Of a stretch of 12,448 nucleotides of DNA, positions 8,359-12,448 are shown one piece after another. A model generated the notes under the pieces. That model was not told where the DNA came from, ran no database searches, and saw only the letters and a program-made list of their open reading frames with translations. Source of the DNA: Bondarzewia mesenterica (taxonomy: Eukaryota; Basidiomycota; Agaricomycetes; Russulales; Bondarzewiaceae); NCBI GenBank assembly GCA_004802705.1, contig SGPL01000774.1, forward strand, positions 1-12,448, read 5' to 3'. Within the stretch, counting starts at the first letter, position 1; each line of letters starts with the position of its first letter. Both the position numbers and the translations under genes were made by a program.

Positions 8359-8437
8359 ACGGGACTGTGTGCCACACAGTGTGCACAGTGTGACAGAGAA
8401 ATGAGACTGTGTGCCACACAGTGCGCACAGTGTGACA
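8359..8437. repeat. Tandem 40-bp palindromic repeats in the E2 array
   Basis: GACTGTGTGCCACACAGTGT plus GCACAGTGTGACAGAG is followed by GACTGTGTGCCACACAGTGC plus GCACAGTGTGACAC. Each unit is itself an inverted repeat (ACTGTGTG/CACACAGT). A second pair of related units, GACTGTGTTTGTGGGAA followed by CGTCAC or AGTCAC, occurs near 8483-8500 and 8539-8560. Confidence 0.8.
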
Positions 8438-9003
8438 CTGTGGAAGGCACAGCGTGAGGCTGACAGAATGCGCGACTGTGCGTGACTGTGTTTGTGGGAA
8501 CGTCACATTTCACTGTGTAGGACAGTGAGACTGTGTGACTGTGTTTGTGGGAAAGTCACTGTGTTACTGCGTGAGGAGACTGTGTGCCCACTGTGCGCAC
8601 AGTGTGACGCACAGTATGACATGTGTGACAAGTCGCGGGCACAGTCTGTCGCGCTAGTGTCACACTGTGCCGCGCGAGTCGCCCCTCCTCCTCCTCCCTC
8701 CGAAATACAAAGAAAATTGAGTTTCTCTGTCATTTCTTCCTGTAAAATTATGTTTTTGGGCTCATCTTACAGCGTTTTTAAAACGCTTTTGCATGGATAT
8801 CTTTATTCAAGTTGTGGTGTAAAATATAGCACATCAAGGCGAAATGGGGGTGGGTTGAAGAATGAGCAGGAAAAGTTGCATAACCATAGTAACTGTGGAT
8901 GGTTTTGGCTGGGAATTTGGAATTCAGTAGGTGGTTATAATACATAGAAGTGTCAGAAATAGATTTTGAGGTAGACCTTCGTTTTTTTTGTGGAAAAAAA
9001 CAG

Positions 9004-9019
9004 ACTGTGTCCACACAGT
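9004..9019. repeat. Palindrome carrying the E2 word
   Basis: ACTGTGT and ACACAGT form perfect 7-base arms around CC. It sits at the place aligned with the E1 palindrome (3214-3233), next to a T-run/A-run hairpin (about 8982-9000) that E1 does not have. Confidence 0.7.
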
Positions 9020-9358
9020 GAGCATTTTCAGCTTTTTGAGAGGAATTTCATATCTCCTGAAGTACTGGATGGATTTCCAAGATTTTGTGCTCAAAATGTG
9101 GGGATACATGTGTAATATATTGTGGGATATAAAATTGGTACATAACTACAGGACAAAGGACACACAGTAGAAGTGGATAACGAACTCCTGTTTGAGGTCA
9201 GTAATAACTCTAGATATTAGGCTATTTACACTTGTCCTGTCACATCTACAAGCATGAATCGACTCTCCCATTTTGAAAAAAGTCCCTCACCTACCCCTCA
9301 CCTACCCAACCGTATATAGGTTTAAAATTGTGCCAAAGTGGTGTAAGTGTACAAAGTC

Positions 9359-9366
9359 TATATAAG
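9359..9366 (+). promoter_or_regulatory. TATA-like site upstream of the NEDD1-like relic
   Basis: TATATAAG lies about 70 bases before an ATG at 9432, which opens only 34 codons, and about 220 bases before the ATG at 9580. It could drive a transcript of the truncated gene, but a match this short is weak evidence in AT-rich DNA. Confidence 0.15.
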
Positions 9367-9567
9367 TGAGAAAAGTTACGTGTAGATAGATTTCCTGATG
9401 TCAGGAAGGGCGTATCGTCAACGACAGCAGCTATGGCTAGGAAGGCTGTCTCCCCCGTCAGAAATTTGTTCCCCACCGGATCAGATAATATATCCAGTGA
9501 ATTTGCACGACTTCGTCTGCAACAACCGATTGGCTGACATCTTTTTTTGTGAATAGTAGATATTGAG

Positions 9568-10889
9568 AGTCTGGCACCCATGGCACGTGGGCCGCGAAAA
9601 ACCACTCAGAAAATGAACGAAAACCTGAACAATGAACCTGAGAAGACATCTAATACCACGGTTGCTCCCCCTCCACAGAGCAAACCCCATTCACGAGTAT
9701 CTGCCACACGATCCAAACCCGCCGTAGCCCAAGACGCAGTGGTCAGCGCCTCTGCACCTACAGGCAGAGCCGGAGACAAACCTCCCCCACGCGCACGGAC
9801 AGTATCGATGACCGCTCGGCCTACGGCTGCAACTACATCCCCTATTCATGCAAGCCATCGTACGTGGACGATATCTTCTCCGAAGAGCCCTTCTAGCTTG
9901 GCAACCAAGAGTCCTACGAGGTCTCGTGCCGATGCCACTTCAGCGCCTGTAAGCACGCCTATGAGGATACTGTCACCGACATCGCGCACAATGTCTGCCG
10001 CCGGCTCTGGTTCGGCCTGCTCGTCGCCGCAGCAGAAGCGTTTGAAGAGCGGGACGATGTCCGTGGTTGCTTTTGCTGGGTCGAGCGTGAGAGCGCGGAC
10101 GACCTCTGGTAGCTCCGGCTGGGAAAGACATTCGCGGATGGCATCAGGTGTTTCGCGCACTTCCATCAAGCGCTCTGGATCGCCTATTCCACCGGTCCCT
10201 TCCCTTCCTATGAATGTGCATTCTCAAGCGAGGAGGGTCTCAGGCCCGAGTGCGAAGAGCTCGACTGTGCGGACGCCGTCACCAGATTTGCCGATGCCCT
10301 CACCTATGAGGGATCTTACCGTGCCGCAGCAGGAGACGATCGGAAGAAAAAGATGGCGATGTTGGGAATTGGAACGTTGGAAGTGGAGAGGTGGATTCAA
10401 GCCGGCAAGGGTAAAGGAAAGGAGAGAGGTCAGGACAACAGGAAGAGGGTTGGATTCGTGGACAGTGATGATGAGGGAGAATTGAGCGCGAGTAAGGTGG
10501 AAGCTATGGATGACAATGATTTTGAAGAGGAGCTGTCAGCGGAAGAACAGAGACTCAAACAATCTTTGTCCATGCAGATCACACCGCGCCGCCCGGCCGG
10601 CTCTGTAGTGCCTTCACCTCCAGGACATAGCGTGTTGAGTGGGTCACCCGGTGCTGCCACGGGAGCGCAAGGTCTGTTGCATTCGTTGATCAAAGACGCT
10701 ATGGTCCATTTTAGGCAAGAGACGAAGGCGGAGATGGTCGGGTTGCATGTGGATCTGCTGGGGATGGGGCGCTCGTGGCGTTAGGAAATGCGGACCATGA
10801 TGGACGAATACGTTGGAGATTTGAAGGAACTGAGGGAAGAAAACAGACGGCTGACGGAGGAGAACCAGCGGTTGAGGAGAGGGTATTGA
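9568..10889 (+). pseudogene. NEDD1-like spindle/MTOC protein, C-terminal part, disrupted
   Basis: The first frame (ATG at 9580 to about 10335) is a basic, serine/proline-rich linker (for example SIKRSGSPIPPVPSLP). The sequence then continues one frame over, from about 10335, with KMAMLGIGTLEVERWIQAGK and an acidic stretch near 10460-10550. It ends in a helical region from about 10668: LLHSLIKDAMVHFRQETKAE, GLHVDLLGMG, then after a stop EMRTMMDEYVGDLKELREEN and RLTEENQRLRRGY to TGA at 10887-10889. This end fits the conserved C-terminal helix of NEDD1 proteins, which binds gamma-tubulin ring complexes; the ending L-x-EEN-x-RLR is typical. The disruptions are the frame change near 10335, an in-frame TAG at 10782-10784 at a probable Lys codon (AAG to TAG), and complete absence of the N-terminal WD40 propeller. 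A chance short intron at the frame change cannot be excluded, but no GT-AG pair of normal length was seen. Confidence 0.6.
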
Positions 10890-11149
10890 GATGTCGGTAG
10901 GACATCCCTCATGACCCATCTTAAGTTGTTAGGATCATCATCTGGAAGGCAAGACACGGCGCTCGAATTGTCAGCCATGAACTCCAATAGGGTACGGTTG
11001 AATATGAAAGACTGCGAGCCACGAGTCGTAACTAGCTGTATGCACTTAATAATTTCATGTACGAGCAGGACCTGCGCTTCTTGTGCAATAATCTCACTAT
11101 CATCTAAGAGTCAATCAGCAGCCGACTCGAAGATGGATCAAAATGAATC
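10890..11149. other. Intergenic spacer between convergent genes
   Basis: This is the 260-base interval between the 3' end of the NEDD1-like relic and the 3' end of the membrane-protein gene on the opposite strand. No motif is recognised; it presumably holds both 3' untranslated regions. Confidence 0.4.
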
Positions 11150-12448
11150 CTATAGTCTATCTTGAACATCTCGCATACGAGTCAGCTCTATAATCTGGCT
11201 ATGGGGAAACTCGCTGCGCTCGGCGCCTTCATCAAACGACTCCCTAGCCACACTCCCCGACCACCCTCCATCCAGCGGTGCATCAAACTCATCGAGCCCG
11301 ATGAACCCCCCACGATCGCCATCCTCGTCTCTGCGCGGCTGGCTGAGCATCGTGCTGATTTGGCCGCTTTGGACATGCCATTCTGTGACCTCGGCAAATT
11401 CTGTGGTTAGCGCGGTAGCCTGGACGCCGGACATGTGGACATTTCTGCGGGTGGCTGAACGAAGATTGAAGATGAGCCTGCGGGGGATGGTCAATTACAC
11501 GATGGGTCGAAGGAGGTGTGTTGCTAACCTTGACACCATTGTTGCTGTAATCCTACGTAGAATGATTTCAGGTCGTATTTGCGACAGATAGCCATGTGAC
11601 CAAAACTTACAGAGATGCAAAAGGTGCATTGATTGCGCTGATGTCGTCCTGCGCGCGTTGGTCAATCAACTGATGCGAAAAACTATCTCCATAGACAAAC
11701 CGGCGCGAGCTGAAGTCAAGAAATCAGTATAATCTAAAGATATAGAGGTAGAAGTACGAACAGAAAGAAGGAGCACATTGAGGAGGTTCACGATGAAAAT
11801 CACGCTGTAAATGGCTCGTAAATCGGAACAATTTCGAGGAAAGCTGCACTCACAAGAAGTAGATGATGCCTGCCTCGGTACATCAGCCGTTTGTTCCCGG
11901 ATTGGTGTGTGCAAGCTTACCGTCTCTTATGATGAGCTGCACAAGACCCAGTTTAGAGTCGTTGAATTTCATGTAGAAACTTCGACCAAGGGTGAGCAAG
12001 AACACGCTCGAATCAAACGTAAGGGCAGCAATGTAGATTCCGGACAATCTATTGCCGGTCCCCAATTCCTTGGACGGGACGCACCCGACCCACCCTGGTG
12101 GAAGACTGGCTGGGACTCCTGATGGGATAGACCAGCCCATGACCACGAGCTGGGCAAGATAAACTGAAACGAGGAAAAACAAAACCCAGCGCGCTCTTCC
12201 GTAAATTGCATAGATACGCAAAACTGGCGGCAAATGAGCCACGAGTCTTCTGCAATCTGAGACAATAGATAGACTTACTCAAAATGACTGATCCAAATGA
12301 GTCGTGGAGGTCAGTAGCTTTCGCTCCAATGCAGAAAAAAAAAAGCGTACCGCCGGTGCTTGCGCTGATGATTGGGACCAATTGCGACTGGAAGCCATAT
12401 CCAGTTGCTGCAAATAGATCCTGTCCAATGTGGACTATGCTCGGCGAC
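11150..12448 (-). CDS. Multi-pass membrane protein, DUF6533-type family, 5' partial
   Basis: My spliced model (plus coordinates, read right to left) has exons >12448-12351, 12287-12279, 12223-11921, 11869-11854, 11804-11762, 11709-11701, 11648-11611, 11552-11529 and 11477-11150, with TAG at 11152-11150. All eight introns are GT-AG, 49-66 bases, and the frame is kept throughout. The main exon gives LRIYAIYGRARWVLFFLVSV, a proline-rich PSGVPASLPPGWVGC loop and FDSSVFLLTLGRSF. The small exons join to IRDGIIYFFVIFIVNLLNVL, then LAPDDISAINAPF and ITATMVSRLIFNLRS; a soluble acidic tail of about 100 residues follows (SGQISTMLSQP). LR-x-YAIY, RDG-x-x-YF and MVSRL-x-NLR are characteristic of this basidiomycete family, whose function is unknown. 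At least four membrane helices are visible; the N-terminal helices lie beyond the window. The start of the first exon is uncertain, since acceptor-like CAGs occur at 12408 and 12421. No disabling mutation is seen, so the gene is probably functional. Confidence 0.75.

Larger units (their letters stand above)
8310..9215. mobile_element. Element E2: ACTGTGT/ACACAGT-word array plus AT-rich body
   Basis: The array at about 8318-8660 is built from GACTGTGTG, CACACAGTG and GTGTGACA. It is followed from about 8658 by GTGTCACACTGTGCCGCG and a body that aligns with E1 to about 9215. Conserved landmarks include CTCCTCCTCCTCC, AAATACAAAGAAAATT, AAGGCGAAATGG, CATAGTAACTGTGGATGGTT, ATTTCATATCTCCTGAAGTA, TGCTCAAAATGTG and CAGTAGAAGTGGATAACGAA. 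There is no coding capacity beyond short chance frames. Near 9220 GGCTATTTA recalls the E0 end. No terminal inverted repeat or target duplication was found. The truncated NEDD1-like gene lies directly to the right. Confidence 0.45.

Noticed and set aside
8318..8660. CRISPR-like spaced repeats
   Set aside because: The repeats are overlapping degenerate words with irregular spacing and no unique spacers of constant length, in a eukaryotic context.
9846..10169. Minus-strand 107-codon frame over the NEDD1-like linker
   Set aside because: It is the antisense shadow of the serine/proline-rich frame; it shows no motif and has no splice continuation.
12049..12381. Alternative minus-strand frames in the membrane-protein gene, running through introns
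   Set aside because: They include the poly-T intron and lose the LR-x-YAIY frame; the spliced model restores the family pattern.
1..12448. tRNA or rRNA genes
   Set aside because: No cloverleaf with a GGTTCGAATCC-like arm and no conserved rRNA core were seen on either strand.

Overview
The window looks like a basidiomycete fungal chromosome, probably Agaricomycetes. The one gene that reads cleanly (right end, minus strand) has many introns of about 49-66 bases and encodes a multi-pass membrane protein of a family expanded in mushroom-forming fungi. The other recognisable pieces are a mitochondrial-type Hsp70, a Pho85-type cyclin and a NEDD1-like spindle protein, all eukaryotic and all broken. 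There are no bacterial gene arrays, tRNAs, rRNAs or CRISPR arrays. Layout, left to right: (1) 1-235 is a tract rich in the word GTGTC. (2) About 640-870 on the minus strand is a cyclin-box relic. (3) 1083-2402 is repeat block A. (4) 2402-3425 is element E1: an ACTAC-rich microsatellite, a short tandem array and an AT-rich body. (5) 3430-4290 is unassigned, with a possible coding relic at 3971-4193. (6) About 4400-5165, minus strand, is a decayed mitochondrial Hsp70 gene. (7) 5396-7640 is block B, a diverged, longer and collinear copy of block A. (8) 8246-8296 is another cyclin-box-like fragment. (9) About 8310-9215 is element E2, whose body is homologous to that of E1. (10) 9568-10889, plus strand, is the C-terminal part of a NEDD1-like gene, broken by a frame change and an in-frame TAG. 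(11) 11150 to beyond the right edge, minus strand, is the apparently functional membrane-protein gene. The first 9.2 kb is therefore a repeat-rich gene graveyard and the last 1.3 kb returns to normal genic DNA. The most unusual signal is in E1 and E2. Their bodies align over about 550 bases, yet each element carries its own short word (CACTAC/GTAGTG in E1, ACTGTGT/ACACAGT in E2). In each element that word fills the 5' array, forms the arms of an internal palindrome at the same aligned position, and recurs at the same aligned 3' site. This is what would be expected if repeat words and cognate sites change together, as for subterminal binding sites of a mobile element. The tract at 1-235 may be a third version with the word GAGTGTC/GACACTC. 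All alignments and translations were made by eye from the sequence; no database was searched.
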